From the NCBI GenBank assembly GCA_001510575.1, contig LNGK01000003.1, positions 3,921,732-3,985,731 on the forward strand: 64,000 nucleotides of DNA, read 5' to 3'. The stretch comes from Knoxdaviesia capensis. Its lineage: Eukaryota > Ascomycota > Sordariomycetes > Microascales > Gondwanamycetaceae. The translations under genes and the position numbers were made by a program. The notes under the pieces were generated by a model. The model did not search any database, was not told the DNA's origin, and worked only from the letters and a program-made list of their open reading frames with translations. Shown piece by piece: positions 48,111 to 60,281 of this stretch. Position 1 is the first letter of the stretch. Every line of letters starts with the position of its first letter.

Positions 48111-51100
48111 GACGGAGAGGGCGGAGAGAGGGGAGCCGCCAGACGGAGGCGGGCCGCTACATTGGGCCATCGTAGGCCAACACGACCATTGTGGAGAGCG
48201 AGAGAAGAGGACAGATGCGCGAGAAATCATGGTCGTTCATAGGTCCATGTGCTTGTGTGTTTCTGTCTCGCTATGCGTGTTTTTAGCCGTGTGTGGCCCG
48301 TTTGTTCCCGATCCCGGTTTGCGGATATACGCTCCCGGCCGCGGCCACCCCCCGCTGTTCCCAAGCCCCACGCGGACACGCACCACGGCACACAAAACCC
48401 GCACGGGGGTCTCATACCACCGTTCTGAGGCAAACACACAAAGCCATGCACTTGAAACACCTCCCACACATCTCTTTCGGGTGGGGGTTTTGGTTGCGGG
48501 TGGTGGTGGCGCGGCGGACTGTCCGTGGCGAAATCGCCGCCGGACCGCACAGACATCCCGAACGTCGGATTTAGCTAGAAGCAAGGCTTCTTGTCGTTGG
48601 TTAAGTCGCGTGCAGGGCCAAGCTGTGTTCCATGGTAACGCGAGGCTTGGTCGTTCCTGGGTCTCGGTGAAGTGGAGTACCCTCGCCCGTCGCGCCCAAT
48701 CGCCGGCCGGCGGATTGCAGATCATCGACAGCAGGCGCGGTACCTGCTTCACTGTCTGGAGGGCTTGCTGCCGCTCGGTTGCGGAGATTCAAAGGAGCGA
48801 AACGCCGTCGTCGGAGATCACCCGCTCGTCCCGCGCACTCTCGACCACGTTCCACCTCTGAACGCTTCCGCCGGATTCACTGGCAAGCCATCGCGGGGAA
48901 CCGGATTCAGGCGGACAATAGGGACATCGTCAATCTGACTACTGGCAAACTATCGTCTGAAGTTCGAATTCTATCTCGTCTCACATCTCCTTGTATTGCT
49001 GCAGGTGAGTCGGCTGCTAAATGCGTCCGTTTAGGGTTCTGTGGTAGGGTTGTGTTTGTGTGTTAGGGTTCGGGTTGATATTGGGGTGTCTCAGAGCCAG
49101 ATAATTCTATGTCCGATTAAGGCTGTCACCCGTCATGTTTGCATGGCCTAGTGTCCCCTGCTGATCGGACCACCCGAATGTAATCTTATTCACATTGACA
49201 ACAACAGACGCCTCTAGATTTCCATTCGTCGAGAACAAATCAAACTGCTCATAGCAAGCGAAGCCCTTCGGCTGCCGACTCAAGTCCCGGAGGGCTCTGT
49301 GCGGCTCTGGACGAAGGCTTCGTTACCACCAATATTACATAACCCCGCCAAAACAGCGAGGCCCCACCCCGATGCCGAAAACGTAAGCCGGCGTATGATT
49401 GACTCCGAAACGCCGGAACACCGGTACGGCGCCACCCCAAACCGCCTCAGCACGTGGGATGTAGAGACAACGATGTGTCAAGTGCAATATGCGAGAAGGG
49501 ATCACGCATGAGACTCATGGGCGATGGCTGGGGGAAAGGAGAACGAAAAATGAATCTGGCATCACAGGATGGCTGGCGCGAAAAAAAAGAAAAGTGGACC
49601 GCCGAAAAGGCTACGAAGGCCATACAGTACAGTACTGTTCATACCTGTGATGCGACCAACATACGTAGAGGGTGGGGGCAAATGCCTGAGGTTCACGGCT
49701 CGTTGATTAATGCCAATTACGGCATAGTGCAAGCTCGGTAGCTAACCAAAAAAAGGGGGCGCCGTGACGGGACTTGTCTGTTGAGCCTCAGCGTCACGAT
49801 GTGTGGCTTTCATTTAGGGCCAAAGCGTGACGTGGGTCCTCCCCTGAAGCTATGAGGAGACCTAATTACACGACTGGTAAGTGCGCCGTACTATTTATTG
49901 TGAGATCTTGCCTGATTCTGTTGCCGAGTCGTAGGAATCACTGGAGAAAGTGAAGGCAGAAGGGGGGTTGATTTTTTCTCGAGGGGGATACTCGGTATAT
50001 ATACGAGCATTCTCTGTCTTACGTTGTTCATGCAGCAGAATGAAAGGACGCTATAGGTTTTATTAAGCAAAATTACAAACGACGAAACACCAGCAAAGAG
50101 ACAGGCCGGATCTGATAACCGGGATTGTTTTTGGGGAGGAGGGTTCTTCTTCCGGCCTGTTGTTACATTGGATTGGGGCTGGGGGCAAGGCCTTGGATTA
50201 TTGTGTGTTCCTTTTTTTCCTGCAGTAGCAGTTCGGTGGAGATGTCTCTCTCTCGGAGAATGCGAGCCTGAACTCCTAAGGGCTCCATTATCGAGACGGG
50301 ATCTATGCCACGAGCACGAACGAGACCAGGGCGGGGGAGTCCGGTGGTTGAAATGGAAGCACATCCCAGACGCCAGGACGAAGCCAGTGTCTGTCCAGGG
50401 TGGTTGTGGGTTGTGTGTCTGTGTGGCTCAGTCCCTTTTTGGTGCGTAATATGATGTATCTTCCGCAACCAACTGGGCCTGCCGTGCTGTCGTCAACCAA
50501 ACTTCTGGGCACACAATCCCAGGGATCCCGTTCCTGATCCAAAACGGAGGATCGGGGCAATTTTTAGGTGTTTTGATGATGACATGCTGTCACTTGTTGC
50601 AATTATGTACTAACTTGCTCGGAGTTGTTGGTGTCCGGAGTTGGCGCCCTTAGCGGTTCGCTGTATCATACCCCGTTTGGATTTTTTTTTGAGCCGCTTC
50701 GCCAAGGTCCGGCCTAAGCACTGCCATGATTGCCTACGAATGCAATGATGTGTTCTCCCTAAACCAGAGAGGCTCACTGCATAAGTAAGACGCCTAAACT
50801 CAACCCGCCGCTCCAGTGCTTGAACCAATTTTTTTTCGCGTGGTTATTTGTGATCTTCTCGATCGAAAAATCTACGGAGAGATTGGCGGACATCGCTTCG
50901 TGCGTGTGTGCTTGTGAGAGTGAGGATATCTGGTACCGCCACAGATCGGCCAGAGTTTTACGAGTACTTAAAAAATGATGATGTTTTTATTGCTCATACC
51001 TACAGTTCTTTCTTACTTAGTATTAGGCCAGTTCAAACATACATACAGACCAGTACACTACAGTACGTATTATGGGTACGTACTATACACCTTGGCAAGT

Positions 51101-53711
51101 CCGCGGGACCGCGTGCAGGGAACAAGCCGGCTTACCAGAAAACAGACAGCGGCGATCAAGGCACGCAACTACCGCCATCCCGCACTTAATAGCGCCCAAA
51201 ACAAAGACCGACCGAACATGCTGATAAATGCCGGCGGGATTTTCTTTTTGCGCCCTGACACCGACCCCTTAGTGCTTTCAAGTCTGCCCTCCCACCCTAC
51301 CTTGGCTGGCCGCACGCAGTTCGAGGATCTGGACCTAAGAGACGAAGGGGACCAAGGGAAAAAAAGAAGCATGGACACATCAAGAGGAATCTGATACATT
51401 TTTTTTTTCGTGCGTTACTTCTCTTCTCAGCCCTGGGTGGCGGACCGCCTCGCTTCTAAGAAGAGCACTATACCGCGATCTCTCGACAAGTGCGTGTAAG
51501 TGGTGGGCTGGGTGTTCCTCCCGTCCCACCCCCGGCCTGTTCGTCCACTTCGCCCGGACAAATCAGAAAACGTGTGGGAGGCTATGAAGGGTTTCCTGTA
51601 CGCATGGCCGAATGCTAATTGGGTGTAAAAGAAGCTTACTTCCTCTATGTTGGCATGGATGAGAGACCGAAAAGGCCCTCCATATTGGAGGAGGTGCAGA
51701 TCGGGGGTGGTCGGATTACTGCCGCTGATTCGGCGCCTGGATCCGGCTCGCTACAGACCCCCCTTCCCCCAGACGGTAGCATTCGGGTTTCTCACGTAGG
51801 TTCTACCTCCCACACCCTCTGCCGCTCAGCCTCACTGACTCCGCGAGGTCGTTTTGAGAAACTGGGTGTAGCTCGTGGAGATGGTGTGGGCGAGGTACGG
51901 CCGTTCACCAGCGGGGCGATTGCGCGGCCCAGGTCCAGTTGTCGGGGTTTTGAGTGTATGTGTTTGGGCTGGGACTGACGTGCCAAAAGAAACCCGCACC
52001 TTGCATCAGGACCAGCCAGGGCGGAACCCGACGTCGTCTACGTGGTACATACATGTAAGTTACAACTGGATGGGATGGACTCTCGGATGGATTCAGGGTT
52101 TCCGGGTCATCCTCCTGCCCCGTTGGACTCTGAAGCACCTACATACTATGTACCGACTTTACGTGTAACCTAAAATATCGAGGTGAAAACGAGACATCCC
52201 AAAACGACCGACTCGGGGGTAAGCATGGCTGTACCATCGATGGCGCTGGTGCTAGCGCATCGATGTGCTTGAAGACTTCGTCCTCCGTTCCGTGGGTTGC
52301 CAAGATACCGTCTCGTTCAAGAGAACTGGGCCAGGCTCGATTTGGCCTTTTACCGCGAATCGAAGCTGTCAACCTCCCGTGTCGATGGTGAGAAGTTCAC
52401 ACCTATAAGAAGTGTTCGCCTTCCCGTGATGATGACCATATCCGTATTCCCCTTAATCCTTCACCACCAGCGTCTTCTCTCCTCCAACTGACTTGTAGAT
52501 CAGCATCCTGATCCCCAATTTCCTGATCCTCCTTTGTCCTTGTCACCATTTCAAGTTTACACCTCTGTTTTGCCGCTTGGGTCCTGTTCTCGGAGACGAG
52601 TTTATTTCTGTTAGTTCGATCGACTAACTTTTCTCTTATTTCGCCACGCTCGAGCCTTCATATATACTGGAGCGTTCCTCGCTTCACCGCACAACACTTA
52701 CTTATACATTACAACCTCAAGCTCCAATACCCTCAGACTCTGTTGCTTTCTGTTATCTGTCTAGCCTTGACACCTTACAAACCCAGGCTTTTTCCATAAA
52801 ACAACTCTTCTCCCCCATCCCGTCCCTTCACCCTCGCTTCCCGCCCGCCTTGGAAGCTTTGGAATCATCCCATAGAAAACCAAAAACACTTCCTAAAAGA
52901 TCTGGTGTCCATTTTGATACCCAGTTCTCAACCCGCAAATTGGACCTTTTTTTTGGTTGGATTTAAACTTTTGGGTTTCTTTCTCGCGCTCTTTTGATTC
53001 TTCGATAAATCCACCGTCCGCCCGGTCCTTCCATTCTTTCTCTCTCTCGGCCGTTGCTTCCTCGTTTGCAACTCCTGTCGATTCTTCTCCCGCCCTTCCT
53101 TTTTCCTTCTATACTAGCCTTGGTCTTTTCCGCTCCGCTCCTGCCTTTTTATTTTTATATATAAATATTTTTTTAACGCCGTCGTATACTTGGATTCGCC
53201 CGCTCCGATCTTGTTCCGTACCCGAAATACCTGGCCCCGCCGTTTACTAAAATTCCTCCGGTTGTCCTGTTCCCAAGAAAACTTTCCGGACACTAGCAAG
53301 CCACAGCAAAACTATCTATTCGGCATCCATTCTTTTGTTACACCCCTTCAGTTCTGCCTCTACGCAAATCCGTGGACTTGTTCTAGGTAAGGCATTGTCG
53401 CCTGAGGATCTTGAGACCAGCATAGGCGGAGGATACTCGGGCGTAGGCTTGAATCTGTTGACACTACCACTGGGATGAACAAGTTGACACCTGAATGCAC
53501 TTTGGTTGTGCTCGGTTCACTGGCGTTTACATATCCAAGCCGTTGCGCCCTTCCTTGATATACACATACCCCCAACTCTTCCCTTCATACACACAGACAT
53601 CTCTCTCTCCAACTTGGGACTCCCTACTGACCCACGCAACCCCTGAATAGATCATTCTATACTTTCACTTTATATCATTCTTCGACGACAACCCCGTCTG
53701 AACACATCACC

Positions 53712-54904
53712 ATGTCGGGCTCCGCCGTGTACGATCCGGCCACCATGCCGGCGTTGAACGCAACCAACGATGATTGGTACGACTTCTGCTCAAACAACCC
53801 CACCAACCAGTTCTGCCTGGAGAACATCGACCACTACTACGACTACACGGTGTCTCTGGCGCCCAACGTTGGATTCCTCGCCTCGTTCGCCGTGTCCTTC
53901 TTTGCCTTCATCGCCGTGTACGCTTTCACCCGCCGCGGCCTCGCCTTCACTGTCGCCATGTGCCTGGGCCTCCTGTGCGAGATTATCGGATACGGCGGCC
54001 GCATCATGAGCCACCAGAACCCGTGGGACATGAACGGCTTCCTCATCCAGATCTGCTGCCTTACCATCGGCCCCGCCTTCATGGCGGCCGGAATCTACCT
54101 GTGCCTGCGCCGCATCGTCTACGCCTTCGGCACCGAGAACTCGCTGATTGCCCCCGAGTGGTACACCCGTATTGTATGTGCTCTTTCTCTCTTCCTTGCC
54201 TTCCCTGCCCCCCTCCAACGTGTCAAAGCAAGAAGTAGATAACTAACCAACACAACCCCCCCTCCTTCCAGTTCATCCCTTGCGACGTTGTCTCCCTGGT
54301 GCTACAGGGTGCTGGAGGTGGTCTGGCCTCGACCTCGACGCAGGACGGCGGCGACCCGAGCCTGGGCACCAACATCATGATTGCCGGTCTCTCGTTCCAG
54401 GTGTTCACGATTGTGGCCTTCACCGTCGTGTCGGGCATGTTTGCCGCGCGCACGTGGAAGCGCCAGCGCCAGCTGGGCGAGGCGGCCTTCACGCAGTCGC
54501 CGGCGGCGGCCGAGGTGCGCCGCTCGCGCATGTTCCAGCTGTGCCTGTGTGCGCTGGGCCTGGCGACCGTGCTGATTCTGTGGCGGTCGGTGTTCCGGGT
54601 GGCCGAGCTGTCCGAGGGCTGGTCCGGCCCGATCATCGGCAACCAGGGCCTGTTCATCGGCTTCGAGGGCGTGCTCATCGCCGTGGCCTGCGGCGTGCTC
54701 AACATCTTCCACCCGTCCATCTGCTTCCGCACCCTCATGGACGGCGAGGGCGGTTTGGGTGGCTGCTTCGGCTCTCGTCGCAAGAACAAAAGAGATGCCG
54801 AGAAGGGCACTGGTAGCAACAATTCAACCATCTCCGAGGAGGGCATCGCCCTGAAGACCGCTCCGTTCTCGTCTCATGACCCCGTCTCTCGCCCGGCCAC
54901 TTAA
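53712..54904 (+). CDS. RTA1-like seven-transmembrane protein
   Basis: Predicted 364 residues in two exons, 53712-54173 and 54272-54904 (donor att|gtatgt, acceptor ttccag, phase 0). The RTA1/lipid-translocating exporter family contains yeast Rta1, Rsb1 and relatives, linked to sphingoid-base export and resistance to membrane-active drugs. Seven hydrophobic spans are visible near residues 50-70, 76-97, 110-133, 155-172, 186-210, 243-262 and 280-300. Family blocks are present: EIIGYGGRI in span 2, DVVSLVLQGAGGGL in span 4, WRSVFRVAE after span 6 and FEG before span 7. The extracellular N-terminus has an N-glycosylation sequon (N16AT) and two cysteines (C26, C35). The cytosolic tail is Lys/Arg/Ser rich. 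The start ATG follows caccATG, a good context. The particular substrate cannot be told from sequence. Confidence 0.95.
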
Positions 54905-56695
54905 AAAGGCTATCTCGCCACCTTCTTACCCTCGACTTACACCCACACTCATTTCCTCTCATACGCATCCGGCAGTCTTTGCCCGACGGAATGTGCGAGA
55001 GTCTTCTGACATACCTTCTCATATCTGGTTGGACTCGATCCTCCTTTGGCATCTCTGTTTATTTCTCTCTTAGTTCCTTTGTCGTTTTTGGTTCCCTGAA
55101 TTTTGGGTAGATCTGCCCTACCTGTCATTTTCCTTTCTGTTTTCTTTTGCTTTTCATGCATCTTGTTTCCTCCCTGGTTCTCACATTGCTTGCCTGCCTC
55201 TCCTATTTCTGTTTCTATTTTTATATCTTTCTCGGTGCGAGAGATGTCCATAGATATCCACCTCTCGCCCGACCGGTTAATGATTCTTCTCCCTCTGTAC
55301 GCTTGCTATATTCAAGTTGATGATTCTCCTTTCATATATGTATCTTCTCTTATGTTCCGGATCTCTTGGTAGTTTATATGATATATAGTGACATGATCGG
55401 CCATAGTTTCAGTTTGTCCCTGTTTATCCTTGCCTCCATTATCTGTGATGCCATGTTTGACTTGTCAGAACATGAGAATTCCAGCTGGAAAAGGGAAGCC
55501 CGACGTTTTGGCGTTCTGTCGTCATCCGGCCATATATCGGCTTCATTCGCTAATGCATACCGTTTGATTCTGTGTAAAAGACTGATGTCTTGAATTTTTT
55601 TTTAGACTAAACAGTTACTAGATCAACTTTATCTACATAGTCGTTTTACCTTTTAATCTTGACTGTAAGGGGCAAAGCAGCCGTGAAAAAGAAGTAACTT
55701 GCTTCCTATATGCACACCGAAGAAACGAATTTGATAGGAAAATCCGGACACGAAAAAGAACACTAAAGGACGGCACGGCTGTGATCCCTCCTCTTAAGCT
55801 TCTCAGTTGAAATAAGAAAAAAGCTACCGTCAACACCAAACCCCAACTCTTAACCGTGACACCTCGGTCTAACCACGCAAAAATAAGAGCTACAAGACAT
55901 TTCAATCGCTAAAAGTACCACACCGAACCTGAACCCAGTTACTGAAAATTCGACAACGATAGAACCAATGCCTCCTCTTTCACCAAAATAAATAGATGGA
56001 AAATTCTTCAGCTCGAGTACCAGAGAGTTGCGCCGTGGGCGAGTTATGTCGGCCCATTTGATATCATAGAATATTGGGCACACATGTCTCGCTTCGCTTC
56101 GATATTACGGGAGGTTGCGTCCTTCAAATATGTACCGGAAGGAAAAGAAATATAAAAACGACAGCAAGGAGAAACTGCAGAGTTCGAAAGATAATGGCGG
56201 AGACTCTCGCATTTGGGGGGAAGGCGGCTTGCACGCTTCCGTTCGCCCAATTTGCCATGATGCATGTCCACGTCGATGATGGGGACTTCTCCAGAAAAGG
56301 ATTAATTGGAGGGGGAGGAGGGGAGGGAGAGATACTACTCGGCCGGAAAAGAGTCCCAACATGCCGGGAGGGAATTGCCGGTTGGGATGAATACGCGACT
56401 GTAACGTGGCCGAATCGAATGCCAGAGATAACGACGAGGCTCAGATCATGAAGGCTGGCCATTCGAGAGTCAATCTGATGCGATCCTTTCTGGTTGAGAA
56501 AGATGCTAGCAAGACGGACTTGCTAAGCCATGCACGGTGTGTCTGAATTCTCACTCATAGAGGCAAGCAGCACACAGTTGTGCTGAAAATGGACAACGTC
56601 CACCGAAAACAGTAGGAGACGGGAAAGATGGAACAGAAGAGAGAAAGAGGACGAAACATATGCGGGGGGAGGGAGGGATTAAAAAAAAGCAAAAG
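54905..56695. other. Convergent intergenic region between RTA1-like and Red1-like genes
   Basis: T-rich just after the RTA1-like stop, as expected of a fungal 3' untranslated region. The remainder shows no recognisable gene. The right part probably carries the 3' end of the minus-strand zinc-finger gene transcript. Confidence 0.6.
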
Positions 56696-59600
56696 TTAGA
56701 CTTCAACTTTGCTAAGCGCCGAAATCTTCGACTTGTCACCGATGAACTTGGACCGGTAATCCAGAATACTCTTGCTAATGACTACAAAGTCACGGATCTT
56801 GTTGGTCTTGACGTGGTTCAAGATCTCTCGCAGCCCGGCAATGAATTGCTGCTTCTGGTCGCCTTCGAACTTTTGCGGGTTCCCCAGTTGGAGGAGGATT
56901 TGGTCATCTGTATGAAAGAAAGCAAGAAGAAAAAAACGGAAATGTTAAGTTTCAAAAAGCAACAAGAGACGGGGGCACCCGTCGTCATGTTGCCGAGTGG
57001 CCGATGTATATGAGTCAGTAACGGGGACACGGGGAGGATTCATCCAAATGGTGATATAAAGAGACAGAGAAGGAAAATCAAAACCAAAACAAAACAGAAA
57101 ACCGGGCAGGGGAGGGGAGGGGAGCTATGCGCTCAAGAACTTCATACCGCCAGCGGCTATCGAGCTGAAATGCTGATACTCGCACTTTGATCCATGGGGA
57201 CATTCTCCAAGCAGATCCTCGGAACACAGAGGGACCATCGGCTTAAGGTTGTTACTGTAGGTCAGCGACCGGAGCCCGGCCGGACCGACCTCGGCGGCAA
57301 ACTCCGGGTGGAACCGGAACTGGGCCAGGCCCTTGAAAATGCTCTCGTAGGGTTTGAACTGTGTTGCGCGCTTGCGGCGCGATTCTTCGCTGTAGTACTC
57401 GGTCAAGGGGTCGTGAACCTGTAGAGACGGATGAAAGAAACGGTTAAATGACGTGCCCGGGGGGGGGGGTTGATGTGAGAAGCACCTAGGACAGGGCCAC
57501 ACCTGAAGACATCTCCAACAAAGAAGTATATTATCAAGTTATATCACAAACAACAAAAATCAGAGAGGTTTTAAATATCATACCTGGACATTGTCTGCCT
57601 GAGATTCCGCCACATCATCCACAATATCAGGAATAACCTCGGCATCCATATCATCCGACTCATCGTCTGCTGATCCTGAGGAACGCTGGTGGGCCTTCTG
57701 GCGCGTGGGTGCCGGGAACGTGTGCGGCGGGAGGACTAGGCTGTTGTCTTCGATCTCCATGCGAGGGACGTTGCCAACGGGGACTACAACCGTCTGCTTA
57801 GGATCGGTGGATTCGCTGAGTTCGCCATCCTCGGCCATGTCGTCATCGTCGAGCTGCGGCTCATAGTCATCATCCTCAATCTCTTCCACAGGAATAGGGG
57901 CTAGATCATGAGAAACAACCTCATCACTTTCGTTCTCCTCCTCATCCTCCTCGTCATCAGCTTCCATCTCCACATCGGAGTCAGACTCGCTCTCGGGCGG
58001 GGAATTGTCAGAGGACTCCGACATTGACGCTGCGCCCTCCGATGACTGCCGGTCTGTAGCACCAGCAAAAGGCACGACAACTGGCGGAGCCGATACTTGG
58101 GGAATATCCGGCTTCTTCGGGAGCGAGTGGCCGGCGGGCTGCGGCACCACCTTAACGGAAGCATCAGAGTCGGACGAGTCCAAAACTACGACCTTGGTAG
58201 GCTCAGATGCTGAGTTGCAGACTTCCACGGCCGTTTCAACGTTGTCCTGACCAGAAGACTCCGGCGACGGAGTGTCCAAAAGCTCGGCCTCCTTCTCCAA
58301 TCGGGCACGCTCCGCACGCGCCTCGTCAATCTCCTGCTGCAATCGGGCAGCCTCCGAGTTGATCAGGGCCAGACGCTGGGCCTTTTCACGTAGAGTCTGC
58401 TCAAGGGACGGCAGGTTCTCGCTCATGATGCGGGTCCGACGTTCCGAAGACGCGGCATCGCGCAGGGGCTTCTTGGGGAGACTGAGCGGGGGTTGGTCCA
58501 TACCGGAGGGGGACGGCGCAGTCACTGGGGCTGGGGTCGCCGAGGAGACCGCAGAAGATGACGCAGACACACCGGCGGCTGTAGCCTCTCGAGACAATGC
58601 CTTCTTGGATTGACGTCGGGCTTCAGCTTCTTCAATCTTGCGCTTGAGTTCTTCAATGCTGCGATCAAGCTCCTCGGGGTTGCGTGTTGCCGGTCGAGGG
58701 GGTGGGGTCGGTACGGGGTTCACAAGCTTGTGACGCCCGTGATGATCCCGGAAGGCATTTTTCGGGCCTTTTGGTGGTAGAGGCGGGGTTGCCGATCCCA
58801 CATCCATCTCAAAATCGGAGTCTTCGCTTCCATCGATGACGACTGTCGCACTCTCACGACTCTGCGTCGACAAGCGCTTGGGTGGGACTTGCGAAGAGAG
58901 AGACGAAAGAGGGCGTTTGCGGCCGGCTGCCTCTGGATCCTTTGGTGCTGGGCCAAGGGGTGGCGTTGCTGTTGCAGATGGGGCCGACAGCTTTGATCCT
59001 AGCTGGAGTTTCTCAGCTCGTGCTCGTTGCAAGGCTTGTGTTTTTTGCTTGATTAGGAGATCCTTGCTCGAGAGCGTTGCGCTGCTAGTGTTTGACGGGG
59101 GGTTCAAGTTCGCCGTGGATGCTGGAGTTGCGGCAGGGGCTTTTGCCTGTTTGGCGCTGAGAAGGCGAAGGATACGATCTTTCCGCTCCTCAGCCTTGTC
59201 GCCACCGTTCGAGACCACCTTGGACACTTCGGCAAGAGCGGGGGAAACAGATTTTCCTCCGACAAGCTTGGAAGGGTCGTTCTCGCTCAGGCGAAAAGCC
59301 GGCTGCGCAAGAGCTGGGGCGCCTGTTTCACGACTTGTTGCCTCTGGTGTTGAGCTAGATAGAGCGCTGGGCTTACCAGCATTCATATCCAGGCCAAGAT
59401 CGGTGAACAAGCCGCGAAGAACCTGATCGCTAATGCCTTCACGGACATAGTCCTGGAAGCGGACCTCCAGCGGCCACAGTCGCAAGATTGCGGCCTGGGC
59501 CTTTTTGCGGGCCTCGGCCCCAGACTTGAACAAGGTTTGAGAGACATCGTCAGGGGTGGGATTCGATACCGAGTCTGTGACTGATGCAAGAGAAGACAAG

Positions 59601-60281
59601 AGACGTTAATATTTGAGTGATGTTACAAACGCATAAACGACAGAAGAATGGGGCATTCCGACACTTACGAGAATTTGGTTCGCCCGCGACTTCAAGATCA
59701 TTGTCTTCTGCAGGGGACAAACGCGGGGAATAAGATTGCGAGCGCGCTTGATCCTGAGAAGACTTGGACTGGCTCTCAACGGAGACAGTGGCTGTTTCGG
59801 CCTTGCCTGGATGTGCTAATTTGGGGGGGTTTGGCAGTGCCGCGCTCGGTTTCGTTGTTGGCATCTCGGGCTCGTAAAGATCGTCGAATTGGCCTTCGCT
59901 GAGTTCGCCGTCCTCCATATCAACGTCTTCAGGGCTTTCGGAAGCCACCTTTTGGAAGTTCGATGTTGAGGGAGGTGCCGGATTCAATGATGAGGGCGCT
60001 TTAGGGGGAGAAGGAGGCTTGGCGGCAGGGACGGACGTGATGCCCGGGAGAGTATCCGGGGCTGATGCCGACCAGGCGGTGGCTGTGGGCCATGGGGACG
60101 CAGGTGCTGCTGCCGATCCAAAAGAGAGACCGGGAATTAAGCTGCGGTTGAAATCGAAGGACGCATTCGGATCGATGCCGGGAATCTGCTGGGTAGACGC
60201 CGAGAAAGAAGACGGAGAGGGAAAGGGATGATCGGAAGACTGCGTGGACACGCCATACGTATATGGCGGTTGTGCAGCCAT
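56696..60281 (-). CDS. Red1/ZFC3H1-type putative zinc-finger protein, 4 exons
   Basis: Predicted 1,030 residues. Exons on the minus strand are 60281-59669, 59580-57584, 57418-57148 and 56907-56696, all GT..AG, with phases 1, 0 and 1 agreeing across every junction. The protein is mostly disordered, with Pro/Ser-rich and acidic stretches. It has a short helical conserved segment after the first junction (AAILRLWPLEVRFQDYV) and Arg/Glu-rich coiled-coil segments in exon 2. The C-terminal zinc finger is C935-X7-C943-X5-C949-X3-H953 (LCSEDLLGECPHGSKCEYQH), the fungal zf-C3H1 pattern of S. pombe Red1. A conserved tail (DDQILLQLGNPQKF onward) follows. Red1 scaffolds the nuclear MTREC/NURS complex that feeds RNAs to the exosome; assigning that role here is inference from the finger and architecture. 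Two similar DGELSE motifs are present. It is divergent from the myosin gene. Confidence 0.9.

Larger units (their letters stand above)
44708..53711. other. Intergenic desert between hexA and the RTA1-like gene
   Basis: No gene could be supported over about 9 kb. Contents include the pentamer arrays at 45,756-45,790 and 46,934-46,971, the degenerate tandem repeat 47,270-48,110, a TTAGGG-rich patch at 49,030-49,077 and scattered GTAC-type palindromes near 49,622 and 51,048. From about 52,500 to 53,700 the plus strand becomes strongly CT rich, which suits the promoter and leader of the RTA1-like gene. Confidence 0.6.

Noticed and set aside
48229..48861. 210-codon plus frame
   Set aside because: Biased Arg/Ser/Thr composition, overlapping frames of similar length on both strands, no family resemblance.
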